Shown here in pieces: positions 8,882 through 17,037 of a DNA stretch of 64,000 bases; positions within the stretch are counted from its first letter, which is position 1; each line of letters starts with the position of its first letter. Under the pieces are notes generated by a model that did no database searches, was not told the origin of the DNA, and worked only from the letters and a program-made list of their open reading frames with translations. The position numbers and the translations under genes are program-made. This DNA is from Actinomycetota bacterium (lineage in GTDB: Bacteria; Actinomycetota; Acidimicrobiia; Acidimicrobiales; JAJPHD01). The stretch is from assembly GCA_021325455.1 (NCBI GenBank), contig JAJPHD010000012.1, positions 1 through 64,000 of the forward strand, in the 5' to 3' direction.

Positions 8882-10813
8882 ATGCCTTTCGGGGTTGGAG
8901 CTTCCATGGGACCAGGGATGGGCGCCGGCATGGCCTGGGGCGCCACGATGCGCTCACTGCGCCGGGACGAGTCGGTCACCAAGGCCACCGTCACCCCGGG
9001 CACGGCCAAGCGCATGCTGGGCTTCGCCCGGCCCTACTGGCCCGTGCTCACCGTCTTCCTGGTCCTCATAGTCCTCGATGCCGTGGTGGGGACGGTGAAC
9101 CCCCTCCTCTACCGCGACATCATCAACCGGGGCATCCTCGGGCACCGGGTCGGCGTGGTGATAGTGCTGGCCCTGGTGGTGGCCGGTCTGGCCGTGGTCG
9201 ATGCCGGTCTCTCGATAGGGATCCGCTGGGTGTCGGCCCGGGTGGGGGAGAGCGTGATCTTCGACATGCGGTCCCGGGTCTTCGCCCATGTGCAGCGCAT
9301 GCCGCTGGCCTTCTTCACCCGGACCCAGACGGGGGCCCTCATCACCCGGCTCAACAACGACATCCTGGGGGCCCAGCAGGCCTTCACCGACACCTTGTCC
9401 TCGGTGGTGTCGAACATGGTGAGCGTGGGGCTGGTGCTGGCCGCCATGCTCTTCCTCTCGTGGAAGATCACCTTGGTGGCTCTCGTCATCCTGCCCGTCT
9501 TCGTGATCCCCGCTCGCAGGGTGGGACGGAGGCTGTCGGCCATCACCCGGGAGTCCTACGCCCTCAACGCCGAGATGAACACGACCATGACCGAGCGCTT
9601 CAACGTGGCCGGGGCGCTGCTGGTAAAGCTGTTCGGCCGCCCCGAGCAGGAGCGCCGGTCCTTCGAGGCACGGGCCGGCCGGGTGAGGGACATCGGGGTC
9701 ACCCAGGCCATGTACGCCCGCTTCTTCTTCGTGGCCCTCATCCTCACCGCCTCGCTCGCCACGGCCCTGGTCTACGGGTGGGGGGGCGTGATGGCGGTGC
9801 GGGGCGTGCTGAGCGTGGGGACGGTGGTGGCGCTCACCGCCTACCTCAACCGGCTGTACGGCCCCCTCACCGCCCTCTCCAACGTCCAGGTGGACGTGAT
9901 GACCACCCTGGTCTCCTTCGACCGGGTGTTCGAGGTGCTGGACCTTCCTCCCATGATCTCGGAGAAGCCGGACGCCGTGGCCCTGCCCAGGGGGCCGGCT
10001 CGGGTCGAGTTCGACCATGTGGACTTCAGCTACCCCCGGGCCGAGGAGGTGTCGCTGGCATCCCTGGAGTCGGTAGCGGTGCTGGAGCAGACCCCCGCCC
10101 AGCAGGTCCTGTTCGACGTCAGCTTCACGGCCGAGCCGGGGGAGCTGGTGGCCCTGGTGGGGCCCTCGGGGGCGGGCAAGACGACCATCAGCCACCTGGT
10201 GCCCCGCCTCTACGACGTGCGGTCGGGGGCGGTGCGGATCAACGGCATCGACGTCCGGGACGCCACCCTGGCCTCTCTGGCGGAGGTGGTGGGGGTGGTG
10301 ACCCAGGATGCCCACCTGTTCCACGAGACGATCCGGTCCAACCTGCTCTACGCCAAGCCCGATGCGAGCGAGGAGGAGCTGGTGGAGGCCCTGCGGGCGG
10401 CCCAGATCCTCCCCCTCGTGGCCTCCCTCCCCGACGGGTTGGACACGCTCGTGGGCGACCGAGGCTACCGGCTCTCGGGGGGCGAGAAGCAGCGCCTGGC
10501 CATCGCCCGCCTCCTGCTCAAGGCGCCCGACGTGGTGGTGCTGGACGAGGCCACCGCCCACCTCGACTCGGAGTCCGAGGTGGCCGTGCAGGAGGCCCTG
10601 CGCTCGGCCCTGGCCGGGCGCACCTCCATCGTGATAGCCCACCGCCTCTCCACCGTGCGGGAGGCCGACCGCATACTGGTGGTGGACGGGGGGCGCATCG
10701 TGGAGCAGGGCCGCCACGAGGACCTGCTGGCCGCCGGGGGCCTCTACTCGGAGCTGTACCGCATCCAGTTCGAGGGTCAGGAGGCAGGCGCCTTCCTGCC
10801 TAGCGCCGGCTGA
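8882..10813 (+). CDS. ABC exporter, fused membrane and ATPase domains
   Basis: A 643-residue half-transporter. The six-helix type IV membrane domain spans about residues 30-350 and the nucleotide-binding domain about 370-620. Walker A is GPSGAGKT, the Q-loop VTQDAHLF, the signature LSGGEKQ, Walker B VVVLDEAT and the H-loop IAHRLS. About 20 extra residues (ASLESVAVLEQTPAQQ) separate the first strand of the ATPase domain from the rest. I chose the ATG at 8882 over the TTG one codon earlier. A GGAGGAAGG ribosome site lies about 13 bases upstream. Cargo unknown. It converges on the NIPA-like gene with a 14-base overlap. Confidence 0.88.
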   Translation: MPFGVGASMGPGMGAGMAWGATMRSLRRDESVTKATVTPGTAKRMLGFARPYWPVLTVFLVLIVLDAVVGTVNPLLYRDIINRGILGHRVGVVIVLALVVAGLAVVDAGLSIGIRWVSARVGESVIFDMRSRVFAHVQRMPLAFFTRTQTGALITRLNNDILGAQQAFTDTLSSVVSNMVSVGLVLAAMLFLSWKITLVALVILPVFVIPARRVGRRLSAITRESYALNAEMNTTMTERFNVAGALLVKLFGRPEQERRSFEARAGRVRDIGVTQAMYARFFFVALILTASLATALVYGWGGVMAVRGVLSVGTVVALTAYLNRLYGPLTALSNVQVDVMTTLVSFDRVFEVLDLPPMISEKPDAVALPRGPARVEFDHVDFSYPRAEEVSLASLESVAVLEQTPAQQVLFDVSFTAEPGELVALVGPSGAGKTTISHLVPRLYDVRSGAVRINGIDVRDATLASLAEVVGVVTQDAHLFHETIRSNLLYAKPDASEEELVEALRAAQILPLVASLPDGLDTLVGDRGYRLSGGEKQRLAIARLLLKAPDVVVLDEATAHLDSESEVAVQEALRSALAGRTSIVIAHRLSTVREADRILVVDGGRIVEQGRHEDLLAAGGLYSELYRIQFEGQEAGAFLPSAG

Positions 10814-11747
10814 AGGGCTCGTCCCGCCGGGCCTTCCACCTCCGGCGTCTCTCCTGCATGCTCTGGGCCCTTCGGGACACCCGGCCGTTGCGCTCCACCA
10901 ACTGGAGGCGCTGCACCAGGGGGGAGGTGTCCAGGGCCACGATCCCCCCGAACAGCAGGACCAGACCGGCCACGACCCCTGCCAGCCAGACCCCGGTGCG
11001 GACGTGCTCGTCGAAGAGGACCAGGCCCAGGCCGATGGCGGCCGTGGGGTTGATGGCGTCCACCACGGGCATGCTGGCGGCCAGGGGGCCGGCCTGGTAG
11101 GCGCTCTGGACGAGCAGGAGGCCGATAAAGCTGGCGAGCACCATGGCCCACAGCTGCCAGGAGCCCAGGGCGGCTACAAAGCCTTGGCGGAAGAGGGCGA
11201 TGGTGGCCTTGAGCAGGGCCGCCTGGGTGGCGAGAACCAGGCCGGCGGCCAGGGCGAAGAGGGAGGACCGCAGGGGGCCGGCGGAGCGCCGGCCCACGGC
11301 CACGGCCGTGGTGGCCAGCACGGCCACCACGGCCAGGGCCAGCCCCCAGGAGAGGATGGGGGGGAAAGGGCGCCCGGCCCGGGGGGCGGCCGAGGCCAGG
11401 CCGACTCCCAGGCCGCAGGCCACGGCCAGGGCGCCCGCCCATTCCCTGGGCCCCATGCGCATCCCGTGCCAGCGGACCGATATCGGCAGGGCGAAGAGGA
11501 GCTCGGTGACCACCAGGGGCTGGACCATGACCAGGGGGCCGAACGCCAGGGCCAGTGACTCGAGGACGTAGGAGAGGAAGGCCAGGCCTATGCCGAGGAG
11601 CCAGAGGGGCTGGCGGGCCAGGTCGGCGAGGAGACGGAAGGAGAGCTGCTCGTCCTCGGGCCGGGTGCTGGCTACGTGCTGCTGGAGGACGCCGCCGCCG
11701 GCGAAGCTACCGCCGGCGGCGATGGCGCAGACGATGGCGATCAGCAT
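10800..11747 (-). CDS. DMT/NIPA-like membrane transporter
   Basis: A 315-residue protein with about nine or ten hydrophobic helices. It begins with an EamA-like first helix (MLIAIVCAIAAGGSFAGGGV) and has LAFGPLVMVQPLVVTELLFALP near residue 69, a pattern found in DMT-superfamily and NIPA-type magnesium transporters of actinobacteria. The C-terminal 35 residues are basic and soluble. It lies 60 bases downstream of hpnJ on the same strand, separated by an 18-base perfect palindrome, so it may be a separate unit. Substrate not determinable. Confidence 0.72.
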   Translation of the reverse strand: MLIAIVCAIAAGGSFAGGGVLQQHVASTRPEDEQLSFRLLADLARQPLWLLGIGLAFLSYVLESLALAFGPLVMVQPLVVTELLFALPISVRWHGMRMGPREWAGALAVACGLGVGLASAAPRAGRPFPPILSWGLALAVVAVLATTAVAVGRRSAGPLRSSLFALAAGLVLATQAALLKATIALFRQGFVAALGSWQLWAMVLASFIGLLLVQSAYQAGPLAASMPVVDAINPTAAIGLGLVLFDEHVRTGVWLAGVVAGLVLLFGGIVALDTSPLVQRLQLVERNGRVSRRAQSMQERRRRWKARRDEPFSRR

Positions 11748-11752
11748 GGCTG

Positions 11753-11770
11753 CCGGGCCCGCGGGCCCGG
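11753..11770 (-). terminator. 18-base perfect palindrome after hpnJ
   Basis: CCGGGCCCG/CGGGCCCGG reads identically on both strands and lies between the hpnJ stop and the ATG of the NIPA-like gene. It may be a terminator or attenuator, and there is no T tract. Confidence 0.35.
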
Positions 11771-11807
11771 GAGGAGCCGCTGGGGGCAGGGAGGCCCCGA
11801 GGACGCA

Positions 11808-13253
11808 TCATGGCGCTGCCGGGGCGCGGTCCCGCCGGCCCAGGAAGCGCACGAACTCGACCCCCTCGCGCAGGCGGCGGCCGGTCATCTCGGGGTGGCG
11901 CACCATCTCGGCCGACATCTCGGCCAGCTTGCCGGCCCGGAAGTAGAAGCGGCGGTAGAAGGTGTCCACCGAGTCCAGTATCTCGGTGCGGCCGAGGTGA
12001 GGGTAGGTGAGGGCCGCCAGCTGAGTGCCCTGCTCGCTCACCAGCGCCACCCCCTCCTCGTCCTGAGCCGGGAGCCAGCCGTTCTCCTTGGCCTGACGGT
12101 AGAGCTCGGTGCCGGGGTAGGGAGCAGCCACCGAGACCTGGAGGCTATGCGGGTTCACCTCCCGGGCGAAGCGGATGGTCTCCTGTATGGTCTCCCGGGT
12201 CTCACCGGGCAGGCCCAGGATGAAGGTCCCATGGACGGTGATCCCGAGCTCGCGGCAGTCCTTGGCGAAGCGCCGGGCCCGGTCCACCTTGAGGCCCTTC
12301 TTCACGTTGTTGAGCACCTGCTGGCTGCCCGACTCGTAGCCCACCAGGAGCAGGCGCAGGCCGTTGTCCTTGAGGACCTTCAGGGTCTCGCGGGGAACGT
12401 TGGCCTTGGCGTTGCATGACCAGGTGATGCCCAGGCGGGAAAGGCCCCGGGCGATGGCCTCGGCCCGGGGGCGGTCGTCGGTGAAGGTGTCGTCGTCGAA
12501 GAACAGCTCCTTCACCTGAGGGAAGAGCTGGCGGGCGAGGGCCACCTCCTCGAGCACGTGGCCGACGCTGCGGGTGCGGTAGCGGTGGCCCCCCACCGTC
12601 TGTGGCCACAGGCAGAACGTGCAGCGGGACCGGCAGCCCCGCCCGGTGTAGAGGGACAGATAGGGGTGGAGCAGGTATCCGATGTAGTAGTCCTCGGGCC
12701 GCAGGTCCCTCTTGTAGACGGGGGTGACGAAGGGCAGGCGGTCCATGTCCTCCAGCACGGCCCGGTCCGGGTTGTGCACCACCTGGCCCCGGGGACCCCG
12801 GAAGCTGATCCCGTCCACGGCGTCGAGGGGGCGGCCCTCGGCCACCTCGGCCACGGTGAAGTCGAACTCCTCCCGGGCCACGAAGTCCACGGCGGGGGCG
12901 CCCAGCAGGGAGCGCTCGGGCTCCACGGCCACCTTGGGGCCCACCATGCCGATGAGGAGGGATGGGTTGTGGTCCCTGAGGGCCTGGGCCACCTTCACGT
13001 CGCCGGCGAAGGTGGGGGAGCTGGTGTGGAGGATGGCCAGGTCGTGGCGGTGGGCCAGGGGCACCACGTCGTCGAGGGTGAGGCCCGCCGGGGGGGCGTC
13101 AACCAAGCGGCTGTCGGGGACCATGGCTGCCGGCTGGGCCAGCCAGGTGGGGTACCAGTAGGAGCGGATCTCCCGGCGGGCCTGGTAGCGGGCACCGGCC
13201 CCGCCGTCGAAGCCCTCGAACGAGGGTGGGTTGAGGAACAGGGTGCGCATCAT
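11808..13253 (-). CDS. hpnJ: B12-binding-type radical SAM protein HpnJ (hopanoid cyclitol ether formation)
   Basis: HpnJ is needed in other bacteria to turn a glucosaminyl bacteriohopanetetrol into the cyclitol ether hopanoid. The 481-residue protein matches the family throughout. The N-terminus RTLFLNPPSFEGFDGGAG is followed by a cobalamin-binding-like domain (residues about 30-165), then the radical SAM core with GRGCRSRCTFCLWPQTVGG. Its C-x3-C-x2-C ligands bind the 4Fe-4S cluster. FFDDDTFTD, NAKANVP and HGTFILGLPGET follow. The ATGATG start overlaps the upstream glycosyltransferase stop by four bases. GGTGGGAG sits just before it. No squalene-hopene cyclase or other hpn gene is in the window. 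Confidence 0.92.
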   Translation of the reverse strand: MMRTLFLNPPSFEGFDGGAGARYQARREIRSYWYPTWLAQPAAMVPDSRLVDAPPAGLTLDDVVPLAHRHDLAILHTSSPTFAGDVKVAQALRDHNPSLLIGMVGPKVAVEPERSLLGAPAVDFVAREEFDFTVAEVAEGRPLDAVDGISFRGPRGQVVHNPDRAVLEDMDRLPFVTPVYKRDLRPEDYYIGYLLHPYLSLYTGRGCRSRCTFCLWPQTVGGHRYRTRSVGHVLEEVALARQLFPQVKELFFDDDTFTDDRPRAEAIARGLSRLGITWSCNAKANVPRETLKVLKDNGLRLLLVGYESGSQQVLNNVKKGLKVDRARRFAKDCRELGITVHGTFILGLPGETRETIQETIRFAREVNPHSLQVSVAAPYPGTELYRQAKENGWLPAQDEEGVALVSEQGTQLAALTYPHLGRTEILDSVDTFYRRFYFRAGKLAEMSAEMVRHPEMTGRRLREGVEFVRFLGRRDRAPAAP

Positions 13254-14437
13254 CGGGCTCCCACCTTCTCCAGTCGGGTTCGGGTCGAAGGTACGGCGGC
13301 GGGCTCCGCGTCCGGGGCGGCAGAGGGAGGGCCGAGGGCCGGGGACAGGTCGATGCCGACCCGCTGGAGGGCGGCCACGAAGGCCGGCTTCCATCTGGGC
13401 CCGCTCCCCGTCAGGGGGGCGGGCCGGGTCACCCGCTCCAGCAGGGCGAGGGCGCTGGCGGTGATCCCGGCCGGGGTGGCGACGCAGGTCTCCGCCCCCC
13501 CCAGCTCCAGCTCGTGCAGGAGGTTGTCGCGGCCGTGGCCGGGCATGAGGTCGAGGAGCAGGAGAGGACGGCCCACCACGCGGGCCTCGCTGCAGGTGGT
13601 GGCCCCAGGCAGGGCCACCACCGCGTCAGCGGCGGCCATCAGCTCGGGGACCCGGTCGGTGAAGCCAAAGGCCCTCACCCGGGGCTCGCTCCTTGCCAGG
13701 GACCGGAGCCGGTGCTCGAGGGCTTGCTGGCGGCCCGCCACGGCCAGGACGTGCACGCCGCAGCGGGCCAGGTTGGCCACCGCCTCCACCAGGGGGCCGA
13801 ACCCCCACCCGCTGTCTATGAGAAGGATGCAGGGAGCGCCGGGCGGGATGCCGAGAGACTGGCGAGCGTCGGGCTGGGAGGGGGCCGAGTAGAAGGCGTC
13901 CCGCACCGGGCGGGGGACGAGGGAGACGGCGGCCCGAGGCAGGAAGCGGCGCACGGAGGCCGCCGCCGCCTCCGAGGTGACGAGGAACAGGTCCGTGCCC
14001 TCGGAGACCCAGAGGCGGTGCACGGCCACGTCCGTGCAGAGGACGACGGTCCGCCGCTGGGGTGCCTCGGCCTTGAGCTTGGCCGCCGCCGAGGCCCCGG
14101 TGGCGAAGACGCTTAGGACCAGGTCGGCCGGCCGGCGTCGCAGCTCGGCCCGCAAGGCTGGCACCAGCCTGGCCCCGGCGCCGCGGTCCATCCAGCAGGC
14201 GAACCGGCTCCCGGTGCGCAGGTGGGCGAAGTGCAGGCCGTCGTAGAGAGAGGGGATGGACAGCAGGCGGCCGAACACCTTCTCCCCCGCAGCCCCTCCC
14301 CGGGGGCCGAGCAGGCTCATGCTGTTGAGGCTGCGGGTACGCCAGCCGGCGGCCTCGAGGAGGCCGGAGCAGCTGCGGGCCATCATCTCGTGGCCCAACC
14401 CCAAGGACCCTGCCAGGAGCACTGCGTCCCTGCTCAT
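13250..14437 (-). CDS. GT28-type (MGDG synthase/MurG-like) glycosyltransferase
   Basis: A 395-residue protein with an MGDG-synthase-like N-terminal domain. LLAGSLGLGHEMMARSC is the acceptor-side GLGH loop near residues 9-16. A GT-B C-terminal domain follows with ILLIDSGWGFG (near 213), FGFTDRVPELMAAADAVV (near 265) and the sugar-nucleotide loop PGATTCSEARVVGRPLLL (near 290). Such enzymes glycosylate lipid acceptors, usually diacylglycerol or lipid II. Its ATGA coupling to hpnJ suggests the lipid might be a hopanoid, but that is inference. The ATG is preceded by GGGGAGGTGAC. The ORF extension upstream of it is not needed. Confidence 0.78.
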   Translation of the reverse strand: MSRDAVLLAGSLGLGHEMMARSCSGLLEAAGWRTRSLNSMSLLGPRGGAAGEKVFGRLLSIPSLYDGLHFAHLRTGSRFACWMDRGAGARLVPALRAELRRRPADLVLSVFATGASAAAKLKAEAPQRRTVVLCTDVAVHRLWVSEGTDLFLVTSEAAAASVRRFLPRAAVSLVPRPVRDAFYSAPSQPDARQSLGIPPGAPCILLIDSGWGFGPLVEAVANLARCGVHVLAVAGRQQALEHRLRSLARSEPRVRAFGFTDRVPELMAAADAVVALPGATTCSEARVVGRPLLLLDLMPGHGRDNLLHELELGGAETCVATPAGITASALALLERVTRPAPLTGSGPRWKPAFVAALQRVGIDLSPALGPPSAAPDAEPAAVPSTRTRLEKVGAR

Positions 14438-14541
14438 GTCACCTCCCCGCCTCGCTGGAGCCCAACCAGGTCCGCCATTGACGTACCCAGGGGAGAGCCT
14501 ACGCAACCGGGCGTTGGCAACGGGGGCCGGGTCCTCCTCCT

Positions 14542-15918
14542 CTAGTCCAGCTCGACCCCCAGGGCGCTGAGGGAGGCCAGGAGCTCCTCGGGCGAGGTGG
14601 CCCCCACCGTGCGCACCACGCCCTGCTCGTCCACCAGGACGTTGGCGGGCACTCCCCGTATGCCCAGCTCGGCGGCATAGGCCCCAGGCTCGTCCAGGAG
14701 CACCGGCCCGTCCACCCCGTACAGGTCGCAGAAGGCCATGGCCTCGGCGCGGGCGTTGACGTGCTCCCAAACGTTGATCATGACTATCTCCAGACCGGAC
14801 CGGCTGGCACGGCGGCGGATGCCCTCGATGAGGGGCGCCTCGCCGTTACAGGGGCCTCACCAGCTAGCGAAGAAGTTGATCAGGTACTTCTTGCCCTGCC
14901 ACTCCTCGCTGGTGCGGAGCCGGCCCGTGATCATGTCGGGCAGCTCGAAGCGTGGGAGGCGCTGGCCCACCAGGGGATGGGGGGAGCTGCCCGACGAGGG
15001 GGCGGGCGGGCGGGTCATGGCGTCGCGCAGCAGGTGGACGGTGCCACTGCCGGCATTGGACACCAGCACGGCGTCGCCATCGGGGTCGGCCACCACGTCT
15101 CCCGGCCCCGAGCCCACCTTCACCCGGGCCCATTCGAGCCGGGTGGCCAGGTCCACCACCGCCAGGGCCCCATGGCCCCGGTCCGCCACGTAGGCCCGGG
15201 TGGCCGATCCGGAGAGGGAGATGCCCACGGGCGCCCCCCCCAGGGGTATCTCGTCGATGAGGGCCGGGTCCTCCAGGTCCAGGACACCGATGGCACCTGC
15301 CAGGGAGTGCACCAGGTACCCCCGGGCGGAGAAGGGGTCGACGGCGATCTTGCAGGGGTACTCGCCCACCTTGAGCTCGGCCAGGGGGCGGTCGGTCCCG
15401 GTGTCGATCACGGTCACGGTGTGGTCCATGAAGTTGGAGCACCACAGCCGGCCCCGGGCCACGTCCACGGCCAGGCTGCCTGCCCCCAGCTTGGCCGGAA
15501 CCGTGCCCAGGACGGTAAGGCGGTCCACGTCGACGACCGTGACGGAGCTGCCCGCCGTGTTCCCGCAGTAGAGCTTGCGCTTCTCGGGGTAGAGGGCCAG
15601 GCCCGCCGGGTACTCGCCGGTGGGGACCTTGGCCACCACCTCCAGGGTGGCGGCATCGATGACGGTCACCGTGTCGGAGCGGGCATCAGCCACGAAGATG
15701 CGGTCCGACTCCTGGTCGTACATGACCGGGATGGGCTCCATCCCCACCGGGACCTGGGCCACCACCTCCCCGCCGGCCAGGTCCATCACGGCCAGGTGGT
15801 TGGAGCGGGAGCAGGCCACATAGCCGCGGCCCCGGCCCTGGTCGAAGGCCAGCCCCTCGGGGCCCATCCCCACCGGGATCTCGGCCAGCGCCGCCACGCC
15901 GGCGCCGGGCCCCGTCAC
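14542..15918 (-). CDS. YVTN beta-propeller fused to TlpA-like thioredoxin domain; predicted selenoprotein with in-frame TGA (Sec354)
   Basis: Reading the TGA at 14857-14859 as selenocysteine gives one 458-residue protein. Residues about 8-305 are a YVTN/YncE-type propeller with repeated blades (VTVIDAATLEVVAKVPTG, VTVIDTGTDRPLAELKVG). A Pro/Ser linker follows, then a TlpA domain from about 322: GQRLPRFELPD, YLINFFASW, then U354-G-P-C357, NGEAPLIEGI, and the cis-Pro loop RGVPANVLVD (Pro424). The TGA replaces exactly the first cysteine of the usual WCGPC motif, and the frame after it encodes the rest of the fold. No signal peptide is visible at the GTG start, and the ribosome site is poor. A conventional caller would split it into 14857-15918 and 14542-14781. 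The alternative is a nonsense mutation. Confidence 0.82.
14827..14844 (-). promoter_or_regulatory. candidate bacterial SECIS hairpin
   Basis: On the mRNA, counting the U of UGA as 1, bases 16-22 (GGCGAGG) pair with 27-33 (CCCUCAU/C side). The pairs are G16-C33, G17-U32, a C-A mismatch, then G19-C30, A20-U29, G21-C28 and G22-C27. The apical loop is CGCC with G as its second base. Distance from UGA to loop is 19 bases, within the 16-37 base range described for bacterial SECIS elements. A competing CCCUC/GAGGG stem one step downstream is also possible. Confidence 0.5.
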
Positions 15919-16056
15919 CGTGCCAGCCGGGCCGGCCCGGCGGGTGGGTCCAAGAGGGCAGGGAGGCAGGGTGGGAAGGTGTTGGACTTCACGGAGGCCC
16001 TACCCTAAACGGGGGGGTCAGGGCTCGGCCAGTCGAAGCCAGGCCCGGGGCCTGCC

Positions 16057-16062
16057 TACGAT
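16057..16062 (+). promoter_or_regulatory. -10 box TACGAT for a likely leaderless MBL-fold gene
   Basis: TACGAT, six bases, then the ATG at 16069. No ribosome binding site can fit between them. Confidence 0.45.
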
Positions 16063-16068
16063 GTCTCC

Positions 16069-17031
16069 ATGGTGGCCAAGCCCTTTGCCTCGTCGGCGGA
16101 CCTAGCCGAGAAGCGCCAGACCCTGGAGGAGCTGGCGGAGGGGGTGTGGGCGCTCAGCGCCGAGGGGGACCCCAACGTGGGGGCGGTGGAGGGGGAGGAC
16201 TTCCTGGTCTGCTTCGAGGCCCTGGCCACCCCGGCGGCGGCCCGCCCCTGGCTGGCCCGCATCCGGGAGCACACCGCCAAGCCCGTCCGCTACCTGGTCC
16301 TCTCCCACTACCACGCGGTGAGGGTGCTGGGCGCCTCCGCCTTCGGGGCCGAGGCCATCGTGGCTCACCAGAACACGAGGGCCCTGGTGCTGGAGAGGGG
16401 AAGGCAGGACTGGGAGAGCGAGATGGGCAGGATGCCCCGCCTCTTCCGGGAGCCGGAGACCATACCCGGGCTCACCTGGCCCACGGTCACCTTCTCGGAG
16501 CGGCTCACCATAGACCTGGGTGGTGACCGCGGCGACCTCGAGCTGGTCTACTGCGGGCGGGGCCACACCGAGGGCGACATCGTGGCCTGGCTGCCCAGCC
16601 GGGGCATCCTGTTCGCCGGCGACCTGGTGGAGGCCCAGGCGGCGCTCTACACCGGCGACGCCTTCCACCGTGAGTGGGCCTCGGGGACCCTGGATGCGCT
16701 CTCCGCCCTGGGGGCCGAGACCCTGGTGGGAGGGCGGGGTGGCGTGGTCCACGGACGGCCCGGGGTGGAGGCGGCCATAGCCCAGACCAGGCGGTTCCTC
16801 ACCACCCTGCTGGAGGAGGTGGGGGCGGTGAAGGAGGCGGGCGGGAGCCTCAAGGAAGCCTTCCGCAGGGCCCATGAGGCCCTGGCCCCCGACTACGGGG
16901 CGTGGCCCATCTTCGAGCACTGCCTGCCCTTCGACGTCTCCCGTTGCTGGGACGAGCTGGAGGGGGTCGAGCGGCCCCGGATCTGGACGCCGGAGCGCGA
17001 CCGCCAGGTCTGGGCCCAGCTCCAGGACTGA
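16069..17031 (+). CDS. MBL-fold hydrolase-like protein with altered metal motif
   Basis: A 320-residue metallo-beta-lactamase fold protein. The first metal motif reads SHYHAVR near residues 80-86, where HxHxDH is usual, so the Asp and the third His are Val and Arg. Later ligands remain: GRGHTEGD (His, near 166), FAGDLVE (Asp, near 183) and VVHGRPG (His, near 227). It may bind one metal only or act on an unusual substrate. It starts the run of aromatic-degradation genes and ends six bases before the FAD monooxygenase gene. I do not recognise a specific function. Confidence 0.75.
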   Translation: MVAKPFASSADLAEKRQTLEELAEGVWALSAEGDPNVGAVEGEDFLVCFEALATPAAARPWLARIREHTAKPVRYLVLSHYHAVRVLGASAFGAEAIVAHQNTRALVLERGRQDWESEMGRMPRLFREPETIPGLTWPTVTFSERLTIDLGGDRGDLELVYCGRGHTEGDIVAWLPSRGILFAGDLVEAQAALYTGDAFHREWASGTLDALSALGAETLVGGRGGVVHGRPGVEAAIAQTRRFLTTLLEEVGAVKEAGGSLKEAFRRAHEALAPDYGAWPIFEHCLPFDVSRCWDELEGVERPRIWTPERDRQVWAQLQD

Positions 17032-17037
17032 GGCGGC

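Noticed and set aside
14542..14781. Stand-alone 79-residue minus-strand protein starting MINVWEH
   Set aside because: It is the C-terminal end of the propeller-TlpA protein, in the same frame and 26 codons after the TGA. It lacks a ribosome site and starts inside the thioredoxin fold.
14857..14859. TGA as a simple nonsense mutation or sequencing error
   Set aside because: Not excluded, but it falls exactly on the catalytic Cys codon, the downstream frame is intact and a bSECIS-like hairpin follows. Kept as the named alternative in the finding.
14857..15918. Propeller protein ending naturally at FFASW
   Set aside because: Stopping at the TGA would cut the TlpA domain one residue before its active site, while the frame continues with the remaining conserved elements.
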